In this document: positions 16,076-24,299 of the stretch, in pieces
Layout of the letters: every line of letters starts with the position of its first letter
How positions within the stretch are numbered: position 1 is the first letter of the stretch
Source: an uncultured Hellea sp.
Lineage (GTDB): Bacteria; Pseudomonadota; Alphaproteobacteria; Caulobacterales; Maricaulaceae
DNA length: 32,929 nt
Assembly: GCA_938007935.1 (NCBI GenBank)
Contig: CALLMD010000028.1
Location: 1 to 32,929, forward strand
Direction of reading: 5' to 3'
Notes under the pieces: generated by a model
The model's database searches: none
What the model was told of the DNA's origin: nothing
What the model saw: only the letters and a program-made list of their open reading frames with translations
Position numbers and translations under genes: made by a program

Positions 16076-16467
16076 ATTTCCTTTGCTTTCTCTCCGCCAA
16101 ACCAATGGCGAGGCTTTCCTAAATCAATGTGAAGAAAGGTTTGATAATATCCAAACCCATGAAAGCCCGCTTGTTGGCAGGCCTTAAGAAGTTGCTCTTT
16201 GTCGTGCCCGATCAAAGATATATCGACCGCAAGACGAAGATGTTGAGATAAGGGAGCGCCGCCTACCCGGACATTGTGCAAACTGCATCTATGGCCTGAT
16301 AAGATATCAAAGGGCCTTGCTACATCGTAACGCGCCTGTTGCAAACGATCCATAAACTCTGGCCAGACATAAACCTCTTGGCAATGACGACACGCGAGTT
16401 CCGAGATAGTAAAATTAGGCCATCGTTCCAACGACCACTTATAATGTTTATTTTGATGTCTCAACAT
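16054..16467 (-). CDS. M15-family peptidoglycan peptidase (endolysin-like)
   Basis: A small D-Ala-D-Ala-type carboxypeptidase/endolysin of the Peptidase_M15_3 kind, about 137 aa. It shows FTISELACRHC, then SGHRCSLHNVRVGG, SQHLRLAVDI (the S-x-H-x6-D metal motif) and FLHIDLG (third metal ligand His). No signal peptide is present, which fits release by a holin. ATG 16467 is favoured over GTG 16488, which lacks a ribosome-binding site. It overlaps the holin-like gene. No other phage genes surround it, so the pair is an isolated lysis cassette or has been taken over for wall remodelling. Confidence 0.82.
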   Translation of the reverse strand: MLRHQNKHYKWSLERWPNFTISELACRHCQEVYVWPEFMDRLQQARYDVARPFDILSGHRCSLHNVRVGGAPLSQHLRLAVDISLIGHDKEQLLKACQQAGFHGFGYYQTFLHIDLGKPRHWFGGEKAKEIWQIYLG

Positions 16468-16503
16468 AGCCAGAATATATCCCGGCACTTATTAGTGAGG
16501 ATT

Positions 16504-16533
16504 AATAAAAAAACCCGCCTCTAGGGCGGGTTT
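16504..16533 (-). terminator. Rho-independent terminator of the OmpA/HhH operon
   Basis: AAACCCGCC (16511-16519) pairs with GGCGGGTTT (16525-16533) in a 9-base stem with a 5-base loop. On the minus strand it continues into a run of T (16510-16504). It lies 32 bases past the stop of the helix-hairpin-helix protein gene and separates that operon from the M15/holin pair downstream. Confidence 0.88.
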
Positions 16534-16565
16534 AATTTAGTTTGTTAGAAGTTTAAAGCCTTGCT

Positions 16566-17678
16566 CTATTTCTTCTTTTTAAAATCAGGCATCGCTTTCA
16601 TCGGGCGTGGTTTGCCTCCAGCGGCCAAGGTTTTACCCTGAGCAACCCATTCATCGCGAGCAATACGCCCGGGGAATGAATCGATAACACCTTCAACCAT
16701 TTTTACATCCTTAGCTTTCCAAGCTCCGATTTGACGGAAGTAGTAGATGCCTTTTTTGTTAAGGTCTTTCTCAAACTTTGGACCAATACCTTTGATGAGT
16801 TTTAGATCATCAGGCTTACCATCGGTAGGACCGTCCGTGTAAAGCACTTTAGGCTTCGGTTTTGCTTTGGCCTTAGGCTTTGGCTTCGCTTTAGCCTTTG
16901 GCTTCGCAGGTACTGTTTTCGTTGCACGTGCTTTACCGCCGCGGGCTAAACCTTTAGCCTGAGGAATCCACTCATCACGACCGATACGGCCTGGGAATGA
17001 GTCGATAACACCTTCGACCATGGTCACATCCTTGGCTTTCCAAGCTGCGATTTGACGGAAATAGTAGATACCTTTACCGTTTAGGTCTTTTTCAAACTTA
17101 GGACCGATGCCTTTAATCAGCTTCAAATCATCTGGCTTACCGTCTGTAGGGCCATCAGTGTATAACACCTTTGGTTTCGGCCTTGCTTTTGCTTTGGGCT
17201 TAGGGGCAGCTTTCTTCTTCGCGACTGGTTTCTTAGCTACAACCTTTTTCTTAGCCACAACGCGCTTAGCTTTTGGCTTAGGCGCTTCTGCGACACGACC
17301 CTCTAAGTATTTAACCCGAGCTGCCAAGTAACGGTTACGCCATTCGAGGGCGTAAGTTTCATCATCGTCCCCTTTTGAAGCAACAGATGCCGCCGCTGTC
17401 GCAGCAGTCGCACCGGCAGCTGCGGCCGCCAATTTACTTTTAAGTGTAGAAACTTCTCCGTCACGTGTAGAGACACGTCCTTCAAGTTCCTGCACGCGTG
17501 CGCGGAGACCGTCGGCTTCTGCACGTAGTGCACCTTCCCCTTCAATTGAAAGATCACCAGATTGTTTCTTCCCGCGGAATAACAACCAACCAAGCAATAA
17601 GCCCAGAAGACCAAATAAAAATGGGATTAACCACCCAAAACAGGCGATGTAACTAAATATACTATTAAATGCTAACAT
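16566..17678 (-). CDS. Membrane-anchored protein with two helix-hairpin-helix domains
   Basis: A 370-aa protein with an N-terminal membrane segment (about 10-34), a coiled-coil stretch (about 50-83), an Ala-rich linker, and a long Lys/Ala/Pro-rich basic linker (132-170). Two copies of an approximately 80-residue domain follow (about 168-249 and 276-356). Each copy carries DDLKLIKGIGPKFEKDLN and ends GRI-RDEW, a HhH-type nucleic-acid-binding fold (the COG3743-like domain also fused to ribosomal L21 and NuoE in alphaproteobacteria). The copies differ at only about a dozen positions, a recent internal duplication. AAGGAGG precedes the ATG. It follows the OmpA/BON gene by 13 bases. Function is unknown; binding DNA at the inner membrane is the obvious hypothesis. 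Confidence 0.85.
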   Translation of the reverse strand: MLAFNSIFSYIACFGWLIPFLFGLLGLLLGWLLFRGKKQSGDLSIEGEGALRAEADGLRARVQELEGRVSTRDGEVSTLKSKLAAAAAGATAATAAASVASKGDDDETYALEWRNRYLAARVKYLEGRVAEAPKPKAKRVVAKKKVVAKKPVAKKKAAPKPKAKARPKPKVLYTDGPTDGKPDDLKLIKGIGPKFEKDLNGKGIYYFRQIAAWKAKDVTMVEGVIDSFPGRIGRDEWIPQAKGLARGGKARATKTVPAKPKAKAKPKPKAKAKPKPKVLYTDGPTDGKPDDLKLIKGIGPKFEKDLNKKGIYYFRQIGAWKAKDVKMVEGVIDSFPGRIARDEWVAQGKTLAAGGKPRPMKAMPDFKKKK

Positions 17679-17691
17679 TGAAATGTCCTCC

Positions 17692-18765
17692 TTATTCGGA
17701 CTGTGTCACGACAAATTCGATACGGCGATTAAGCGCCTTACCTTCACTTGTTGAATTATCACCAATTGGCTTGACTTCCCCAAGTCCAATTGCCTGCATA
17801 CGCTCACGCGCAACTCCATTTTGTGTCAAATAGGCGACAACCGTATTGGCACGTGCTTCTGAAAGACGCTGATTATAATCTGCCGACCCATCAGAATCCG
17901 TATGACCTTCGACATTTATACGGAAAGCTGCACATTCTTTTGCAGCAGCGGCCAAAGCATTGAGCAAATCAAAACTTTCAGCACCTCTAATGTCGGCCTT
18001 GTTATAAGCAAAGTTGATTTTTTTTCCAACTTTAACATCGTCTAACATTTTTTGACATACGGCCTGAGTTTTATCACCAGTGTTTGGAACAGTTATCGTC
18101 GCGCTACCATCATAGTTTGAGAGACTGGCTGCACGTGCAGTAATAGCATCCCGAGCGTCTGTAGATGACGTCATGCCTGTGATAACAGACCGACTGTCTT
18201 CCATTGCAAAACGACCTTTATCCAATCGATTCAAATCATCGATGTTTTGAGACAAAACGTTTCCCCAATCTGCATTGGGTGAGCCTGTTGCTAAACGAAC
18301 TGTTCGGTTTGTAACTTTACCTGGAAACAAAGCATTAGCTTGGGCTAAAACCCGTTTGCGCTCGTCTTCGCTTCTAACATATCCATCAAGAACAACGTTC
18401 CCGTCAGCGTCTTTAACAGCGTTAAAAATGTAAGGTGATTGTTCAGGTAATGTGGCTACTGGAGCAGCCTTTGCCAATGACATATCGTTCTGAACACGAT
18501 GCCATCTTTTCTTTCCTTCACAAGCCGAACATTCGGTGTTTTCAGCGATGCTTGTGGCTCGAGCCATTTCATCGTCTGTTTGCGCAACCCCAGTTAACGT
18601 AGCAACATTGCCACTCATACTCACTTCTGCATTAGACCCCGTGCTCCTTAGAGCGTTCCGGATATCTTCCCCCATCGCATCCGATCTGTCGGGTGCGGTA
18701 AACAGGGCCCACAAAAGCGATAGAAATGCGAGGATAATAATCCCCCAAAACCATTTCGCTCCCAT
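17692..18765 (-). CDS. BON/OmpA-domain peptidoglycan-binding envelope protein
   Basis: A 357-aa protein with an uncleaved-looking N-terminal membrane anchor (residues 3-24). Two BON-like repeats follow (about 28-100 and 105-235, including NVVLDGYVRSEDERKRV). The C-terminal OmpA domain (about 245-357) has FAYNKADI, the peptidoglycan-binding core VEGHTDSDGSADYNQRLSEAR and LNRRIEF. The order resembles mycobacterial ArfA/OmpATb. It should sit in the inner membrane and hold the cell wall in the periplasm. GGAGG precedes the start. It heads a two-gene operon with the helix-hairpin-helix protein. Confidence 0.9.
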   Translation of the reverse strand: MGAKWFWGIIILAFLSLLWALFTAPDRSDAMGEDIRNALRSTGSNAEVSMSGNVATLTGVAQTDDEMARATSIAENTECSACEGKKRWHRVQNDMSLAKAAPVATLPEQSPYIFNAVKDADGNVVLDGYVRSEDERKRVLAQANALFPGKVTNRTVRLATGSPNADWGNVLSQNIDDLNRLDKGRFAMEDSRSVITGMTSSTDARDAITARAASLSNYDGSATITVPNTGDKTQAVCQKMLDDVKVGKKINFAYNKADIRGAESFDLLNALAAAAKECAAFRINVEGHTDSDGSADYNQRLSEARANTVVAYLTQNGVARERMQAIGLGEVKPIGDNSTSEGKALNRRIEFVVTQSE

Positions 18766-18915
18766 AACATTCCTCCATAGAAATTAGGCAAGTCTGATAG
18801 ACTCACTTAATTAGTTAACGGATTGCGTCGCGACTAGCAATGAAGCAAATTGATTATTTTCAGTTTATGATGAAAAATTACAGTGAAGCTAATATCTATT
18901 TAGATCGTTTATCGA

Positions 18916-19875
18916 CTATTTAGAAACACGCTTTTGGGCTTCATCATACTCAGACTTAAACTGGTCGACAATATCTTCAATTGCCGGAGCATCGCTCACA
19001 CTCCCAACACCTTGACCAGCCCCCCATATATCTTTCCAAGCTTTTGCATCAGTGTTCCCGCCTGATCCAAAATTCATACTTGTTTTATCTGCAGTCGGAA
19101 GGTTGTCTGGATCTAATCCAGCCTTTTCTATTGACCCACGAAGATAATTGCCGTGCACCCCCGTAAAAAGGGAAGAATAGACAATGTCTTCTCCAGAAGA
19201 GTCTACGATTTCATCTTTATAACCCTGCTCTGCATTTGCTTCTTTAGAAGCGATAAAACGTGTCCCTATATAAGCAAGGTCAGCTCCAATCGCCAAGGCC
19301 GCTGCTACCGCCCCCCCCGTCGCTATCGAGCCTGATAGTAACAATGGTCCATCATGAAACTGTCGAATTTCTGGGATGAGTGCGAAAGGTGAAAGGCGGC
19401 CGGCATGACCACCTGCCCCTGAGCAGACTGCAATCAACCCATCCGCTCCCATTGATAACGCTTTCTTGGAGTGCCTGATATTCACCACGTCATGAAGAAT
19501 TATCCCTCCATAGCTATGCGCAGCATCGTAGACCGCCTGATTAGCTTGAAGACTTGTAATGATGATAGGGACTTCGTGTTTTGTACAAATTTCCGTATCA
19601 TGCTCAAGTCGATTATTAGACGCATGGCAAATTTGGTTCACAGCAAATGGCGCAACTTTTTTATCTGGATTATCTTTTTGATATTCTTCCAATTCAAGCT
19701 TGATACGTACAATCCATTTTTCCAACTCTTCAGCTGGGCGTGCATTTAACGCAGGGAAAGAGCCCACTATTCCTGCCTTACACTGAGCAATAACTAGTTC
19801 AGGGCCTGACACTATAAACATGGGCGCTGCAACAATTGGCATTTCAAGGTTTTGCAAAATAGGCGGCAATGACAT
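18916..19875 (-). CDS. Nitronate monooxygenase / FMN-dependent dioxygenase family
   Basis: A TIM-barrel flavoprotein of the 2-nitropropane dioxygenase/NMO family (319 aa, usual length). N-terminal MPIVAAPMFIVSGPELV, the central GAGGHAGRLSPFALIPEI with the family histidine, and the FMN phosphate-binding region ATGGAVAAALAIGADLAYIGTRF are present. It oxidises nitronates to carbonyl compounds, although many members are poorly defined; FabK-type enoyl reductase is an alternative. A palindrome shared with the SDR/ACAD operon lies 24-43 bases upstream, implying a link to that acyl-CoA pathway. Confidence 0.9.
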   Translation of the reverse strand: MSLPPILQNLEMPIVAAPMFIVSGPELVIAQCKAGIVGSFPALNARPAEELEKWIVRIKLELEEYQKDNPDKKVAPFAVNQICHASNNRLEHDTEICTKHEVPIIITSLQANQAVYDAAHSYGGIILHDVVNIRHSKKALSMGADGLIAVCSGAGGHAGRLSPFALIPEIRQFHDGPLLLSGSIATGGAVAAALAIGADLAYIGTRFIASKEANAEQGYKDEIVDSSGEDIVYSSLFTGVHGNYLRGSIEKAGLDPDNLPTADKTSMNFGSGGNTDAKAWKDIWGAGQGVGSVSDAPAIEDIVDQFKSEYDEAQKRVSK

Positions 19876-19898
19876 GAGGAATCCTTAAGTTTTATCTC

Positions 19899-19918
19899 AT
19901 ATGCAATTATATGCATAT
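19899..19918. promoter_or_regulatory. Second copy of the SDR/ACAD-type operator
   Basis: ATATGCAATTATATGCATAT lies between the nitronate-monooxygenase gene and the M28 peptidase gene. It matches the site at 15032-15051 at 18 of 20 positions, the differences lying in the central spacer. It is placed to control the nitronate-monooxygenase gene. Confidence 0.65.
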
Positions 19919-19977
19919 AGACAGAAGTCTAGTTGAAATTTAAACTCATAAACAAACTAATCATATTTTCAGTTCAT

Positions 19978-21393
19978 TTATTGCCCTCTAAAATCCGTGT
20001 CAGCCTCAGAAGCCAACCACATCATCGTCGCAAAAGCTGCAACATTTTGTGCAATTTCGTCAGGATTAATTTTGTCAAAGGTGTCATCGGGTGTGTGATG
20101 AAGGTCGAAATAATCTGTCCCTTCTTGCTGAAATCTCATGACGGGCACACCTTCGGAAAACATAGGGCCAATATCAGGACCGCCATTTGTAGCCCCTTCA
20201 GACATCGGCAATCCCATAGCATTTGCCATATCGCGAATAACGTGTTCTCCTGATCTCACACCTGATTTTACTTCATAGGCTGGTCCAGCGCCAAAATCAG
20301 ATTCAGTTGCCAAGACATGTCTATCCAAATCAGTGTCTTTATGGGCCTTAACATAGGCATAAGCCCCTAATAGACCAACCTCTTCTGCGCCAAACGCGAC
20401 AACACGAAGCGTTCTTTTAGGTTTCAGGCCACTTTCTAATATAACTTGAGCCGCGCCAGCAGAGATACCTATACCTGCACCGTCATCAACAGCACCTGTT
20501 CCCAAATCCCAAGAATCCAAATGTCCACCAACCAAAACAATTTCATCGGGTCGCTCTGTACCTGTAATTTGGCCAATAACATTTCCGGATTGGCGGTCTC
20601 CAGACCATTTTGGTGTAAGCGTCATCTTAAGTGACACCTTTTGTCCACGTTTTAGAGTTCTCTCGAGCTGATCAGCGTCTGGCGCAGACAACGCCGCAAT
20701 TGGAATTTTCTTTATATCCTCTTGATAGCGCATCATTCCTGTATGCGGAAACCGATGGCTGTCAGTACCAACAGAGCGAATAACAACTGCAATCGCCCCT
20801 CTTTTTGCCGCTTCAGTGGCCCCCAGCCTACGTTTTTGGTTCGCTGGCCCATAACCTGCACCATCAGGTGCTTTTTCCATTCTACCTGAAATAAATACAA
20901 TTTTGCCTTCTAGGCCGCTTTCTGGAGCAGTTTTTAAATCTTCAAAAGTCGGAAAAAATGCGATTTCCGCTTCAATACCCTCTGACGGCGTGGCAACAGA
21001 TCCACCTAAAGACGTTATGTAAAGTTGTTGCGGAAAAGGTGAAACGATAGCAGCTGTTTCAATACCGCGTTCCCAATAAGGCATGGTGAATGGTTCAATT
21101 CTTACATTTTGCAGTCCAATTTCCTTAAATTTTTTAACGGCCCATTCCCTTGCCTTCGCTTCCTCAGGTGACCCCCCGACACGCGGCCCAATTTCAGTCG
21201 TTAGGCTTTCCGTTATATCATAGGCGTGTGTGCCAGCCATCGCGATTTTTATAAGTTTATCAACCTCGCGACTACGAACTGTCTTAACTTTAGCCTCAGA
21301 ATTTGATTGAGAGGCCTCTCCTGAGTCAATTTTAGCATCTGAGCACCCCAATAAACAAGAGGTTGCAAGTAATGAAATTAGAAAAGAGCGCAT
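19978..21393 (-). CDS. M28-family metallopeptidase lipoprotein (carboxypeptidase Q-like)
   Basis: A 471-aa exported peptidase. The lipoprotein signal ends LLGC at about residue 17. A PA-type insert (about 120-225) precedes the M28 zinc domain. The zinc ligands are visible in order: GGHLDSWDLGTGAVDDGAG (His, Asp), FGAEEVGLLG (catalytic and metal Glu), TESDFGAG (Asp) and FDLHHTPDDTFD (His). This fits carboxypeptidase Q-like dipeptidases. It is divergent from another M28 gene with 81 bases between starts, so both may share a control region. Likely role: trimming peptides at the cell surface or in the periplasm. Confidence 0.92.
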   Translation of the reverse strand: MRSFLISLLATSCLLGCSDAKIDSGEASQSNSEAKVKTVRSREVDKLIKIAMAGTHAYDITESLTTEIGPRVGGSPEEAKAREWAVKKFKEIGLQNVRIEPFTMPYWERGIETAAIVSPFPQQLYITSLGGSVATPSEGIEAEIAFFPTFEDLKTAPESGLEGKIVFISGRMEKAPDGAGYGPANQKRRLGATEAAKRGAIAVVIRSVGTDSHRFPHTGMMRYQEDIKKIPIAALSAPDADQLERTLKRGQKVSLKMTLTPKWSGDRQSGNVIGQITGTERPDEIVLVGGHLDSWDLGTGAVDDGAGIGISAGAAQVILESGLKPKRTLRVVAFGAEEVGLLGAYAYVKAHKDTDLDRHVLATESDFGAGPAYEVKSGVRSGEHVIRDMANAMGLPMSEGATNGGPDIGPMFSEGVPVMRFQQEGTDYFDLHHTPDDTFDKINPDEIAQNVAAFATMMWLASEADTDFRGQ

Positions 21394-21474
21394 AGTTTAC
21401 CTTTTATTTTTTTACCCATATGATTAGACACAGCAATTCAGTTTTCAATAAAAAAGAAGAAATAGGGTTTGGGT

Positions 21475-23136
21475 ATGACGCGTCTGGGATTATTGGCATT
21501 AAGTGCCTCATTGTTACTTTTTACTTCCTGTGAGCAAGTTGGCACGCCTGATCTTAAAGCGAAGCCCGCTATCGCTTCCGTTGCAGACATTGGCAGGCGT
21601 ATCGAACGTCTTTCCGCTGACGATTTAGAGGGCCGCGCACCAGGTACACCAGGCGGAAAAGCTGCGTCACAGTACATTGCTGACGAGATGAAAGCCGCTG
21701 GCCTATCTCCGATGGGTGAAAATGGAACCTATTTTCAACCTGTCAAACTAACAGAGACAGAAGTTTTGCCATCCTCTTCCCTTAGCATAAGCAAAGAAGA
21801 CGATATCCTATTGACTGCAGATCAAGTGACAAATTCTGTTTTCTGGACCAAACGTTTAGACGAGACACAGACCGTCAGTGATAGTGACTTAGTATTTGTT
21901 GGCTACGGAGTTGTAGCCCCTGAATATGGTTGGAACGACTATGCTGACATCGATGTTAAAGGGAAAACTGTAGTTATGCTCGTAAATGATCCCGGCTTTG
22001 CATCTGGTGACGAAACCTTATTTAAAGGTAATGCCATGACGTATTATGGCCGCTGGACGTATAAGTTTGAGGAAGCGGGGCGCCAAGGTGCAGCCGCAGC
22101 GATCGTGATCCATGAAACCGAACCCGCAAGTTACGGATGGGATGTCGTATCAGGTTCATGGACCGGCGCTCAATATGATCTTGTTCGGCCAGATGGCGGC
22201 GCTTCGCGCACTCAAATCGAAGGGTGGTGGCACAAAGACACCGCTGAACAGCTATTTGAGGCCTCTGGCTTAAATTATTCTCAAATGAAAGCTCGAGCTC
22301 TTAAAAAGGGCTTTAAACCAGTCTCCATGGAGGGGTTAAAACTGAATGCAACTCTGAACCAGAAAGTTAAAACCGTAGAAAGTCGTAATGTCGCTGGCGG
22401 GGTAAAAGGCACGAAACGCCCGGATGAATATGTGCTTTATATGGCCCATTGGGACCATCTGGGTAAAAATGAAAATATAGCTGGTGAAGATAAGATTTTT
22501 AACGGCGCGGTCGACAATGCTACGGGTACTGCAGCCATAATTGAAATAGGAGAAGCCTTTGTTCAACAAGGCAAACCCGAAAGATCAGCCATTTTTGTAG
22601 CGGTTACTGCAGAAGAATCTGGACTGCTTGGATCTGCATATTACGCTGAAGATCCCCTTGTTCCTTTAAAAAATACTGTTGCAGGCATAAATATCGACGG
22701 CGTGCTCCCTTTAGGAAAAACCAAAGATATGAAAGTTATCGGTTTTGGAGCATCTGAGCTTGAGGATCGTCTCAAGAACATTCTCGATAAACGAGACATG
22801 TATATTGTTCCCGACGACAAACCTGAAGCTGGCTATTACTACCGTTCTGACCATATTAGCTTAGCCAAAAAAGGTGTACCGATGCTATATTCCGATCCTG
22901 GAAATGACCATGCTGTGAATGGTATGACTTATGGGGAAGATTTTGCTAAAACCTATACTGAGGAACGTTATCATAAGCCGTCAGATGAATATGATAATAG
23001 CTGGGACTTAAGTGGTTTAGAGCAAGCTTCTGAAATATGGTTTGAGCTCGGTTACGGAATAGCAAATTCAGAAGACTGGCCCAACTGGTATGATGGCACC
23101 GAATTCCGTGCATTACGCGATGAAATGCGAAAGTAA
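21475..23136 (+). CDS. M28-family aminopeptidase lipoprotein with PA domain
   Basis: A 553-aa peptidase from ATG 21475 (AGGG upstream; an in-frame TTG two codons earlier is less likely). The signal ends LLFTSC, a plausible lipobox. A PA domain (about 130-290) is inserted before the M28 domain. Zinc motifs are AHWDHLG, NGAVDNATGTAAI, TAEESGLLGSAYY and NIDGV, and the late YYRSDHISLAKKGVP carries the last His. It differs clearly from the M28 protein across the divergent promoter, so the pair is not a simple duplication. The GT10 gene follows after 23 bases. Confidence 0.92.
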   Translation: MTRLGLLALSASLLLFTSCEQVGTPDLKAKPAIASVADIGRRIERLSADDLEGRAPGTPGGKAASQYIADEMKAAGLSPMGENGTYFQPVKLTETEVLPSSSLSISKEDDILLTADQVTNSVFWTKRLDETQTVSDSDLVFVGYGVVAPEYGWNDYADIDVKGKTVVMLVNDPGFASGDETLFKGNAMTYYGRWTYKFEEAGRQGAAAAIVIHETEPASYGWDVVSGSWTGAQYDLVRPDGGASRTQIEGWWHKDTAEQLFEASGLNYSQMKARALKKGFKPVSMEGLKLNATLNQKVKTVESRNVAGGVKGTKRPDEYVLYMAHWDHLGKNENIAGEDKIFNGAVDNATGTAAIIEIGEAFVQQGKPERSAIFVAVTAEESGLLGSAYYAEDPLVPLKNTVAGINIDGVLPLGKTKDMKVIGFGASELEDRLKNILDKRDMYIVPDDKPEAGYYYRSDHISLAKKGVPMLYSDPGNDHAVNGMTYGEDFAKTYTEERYHKPSDEYDNSWDLSGLEQASEIWFELGYGIANSEDWPNWYDGTEFRALRDEMRK

Positions 23137-23159
23137 CTCAAATAAGTGTCGTTCTTTAG

Positions 23160-24200
23160 GTGGTAATCCATATAAAATTTCTGGCAAAAACTTTGCCAGA
23201 ACAGGACCAAAATCTTTGGCTATCTCTATTTCATAATAGGAATCCAATTATTGGAAATTGCCGATTTCATTTTGACTTGGATTATAGAGACTATGATTGG
23301 CTAGTCGTCTATGAAGGCTTACCTCCGCTCTCGGGGGAAAAGAAGATAAACCGTCGTGAACCGCTTAATTGTGCTCAAGAGAATACTCTCTTAATTACAA
23401 CAGAGCCTTATTCAATCCGTATAGACGGGCCGCATTTTTTAAGACAATTCGGGCACATCCTGACAGCCAAAAAGCCAAAATATGTAAAACATCCAAATCA
23501 AATATTTCAAACGCCTCCATTACGTTGGTTTTATGGTCGCCCAATGTCCGAAGGAGACAATAAATATTTGGATTTAGATTTTTTCACCTCGCAAACTCCT
23601 CACAAGAAAAAACATGATTTATCAACGGTTTGCAGTAATAAACGAATGAATCACACCCTACATGCGCAGCGTTATGATTGCATTATGGAGCTAAAGAAAC
23701 GTTTTGGCGAAAGTTTAAATTTATTTGGGCGTGGCATAAACCCAATTTCTAACAAAGCCGAAGCAATGGATGACTTTAGATATCATATCGCGATTGAAAA
23801 CCATATTGAGGAAGATCACTGGACTGAAAAAATTGCAGACTGCTTTTTGGCACACTGCCTACCCTTTTATTATGGTCCGCCCAATATAGGCGAATACTTC
23901 CCTAAAAATGCCATTATCCCAATTGATATTTTCAACATAGATGAAACCGAGGCTATAATTAGGAAAGCAATTGCTAGCAATGAATATGAAAAACGGCTTC
24001 CTGCCATTAAGAAAGCTCGCAAGAAAGTGTTGAAGGATTATAATTTAGTCAATGTTATTGCGACTATAGTAGAAAAGCATCACAAAAAATTACCTGTACA
24101 TTCAGGTAAGTTTATCGATGGAAGACACCTCTACCGTAAAAACCACCCTATTAAAGCCTCACTGGACGCGTTTCATCGCTTAAGATTTAAAAATGGGTGA
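23160..24200 (+). CDS. Glycosyltransferase family 10 (fucosyltransferase-like)
   Basis: A 346-aa protein without a signal peptide. The C-terminal half has the GT10 signature: FRYHIAIENHIEEDHWTEK followed by LPFYYGPPNIGEYFP, matching the alpha-1,3-fucosyltransferase donor-binding motif (usual form 'fylAFENs...dYvTEKl...PvvyG'). The predicted reaction is transfer of fucose or a related sugar from a GDP-sugar to a surface glycan. The start is GTG 23160; no better start is seen. It is an orphan: no other glycan genes are near, and it lies between peptidase genes. Confidence 0.83.
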   Translation: MVIHIKFLAKTLPEQDQNLWLSLFHNRNPIIGNCRFHFDLDYRDYDWLVVYEGLPPLSGEKKINRREPLNCAQENTLLITTEPYSIRIDGPHFLRQFGHILTAKKPKYVKHPNQIFQTPPLRWFYGRPMSEGDNKYLDLDFFTSQTPHKKKHDLSTVCSNKRMNHTLHAQRYDCIMELKKRFGESLNLFGRGINPISNKAEAMDDFRYHIAIENHIEEDHWTEKIADCFLAHCLPFYYGPPNIGEYFPKNAIIPIDIFNIDETEAIIRKAIASNEYEKRLPAIKKARKKVLKDYNLVNVIATIVEKHHKKLPVHSGKFIDGRHLYRKNHPIKASLDAFHRLRFKNG

Positions 24201-24299
24201 ATGTTTCCCCATTAAAGCGAAATCAGTGTAAATTTGCTGTATATTACCGCTATTGATGACCTAATGATAAATAAAGAACAAATCGATCCAGGGTATCCT

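Noticed and set aside
15608..16467. Prophage
   Set aside because: Only an endolysin-like and a holin-like gene are present; no phage structural, packaging or integrase genes adjoin them.
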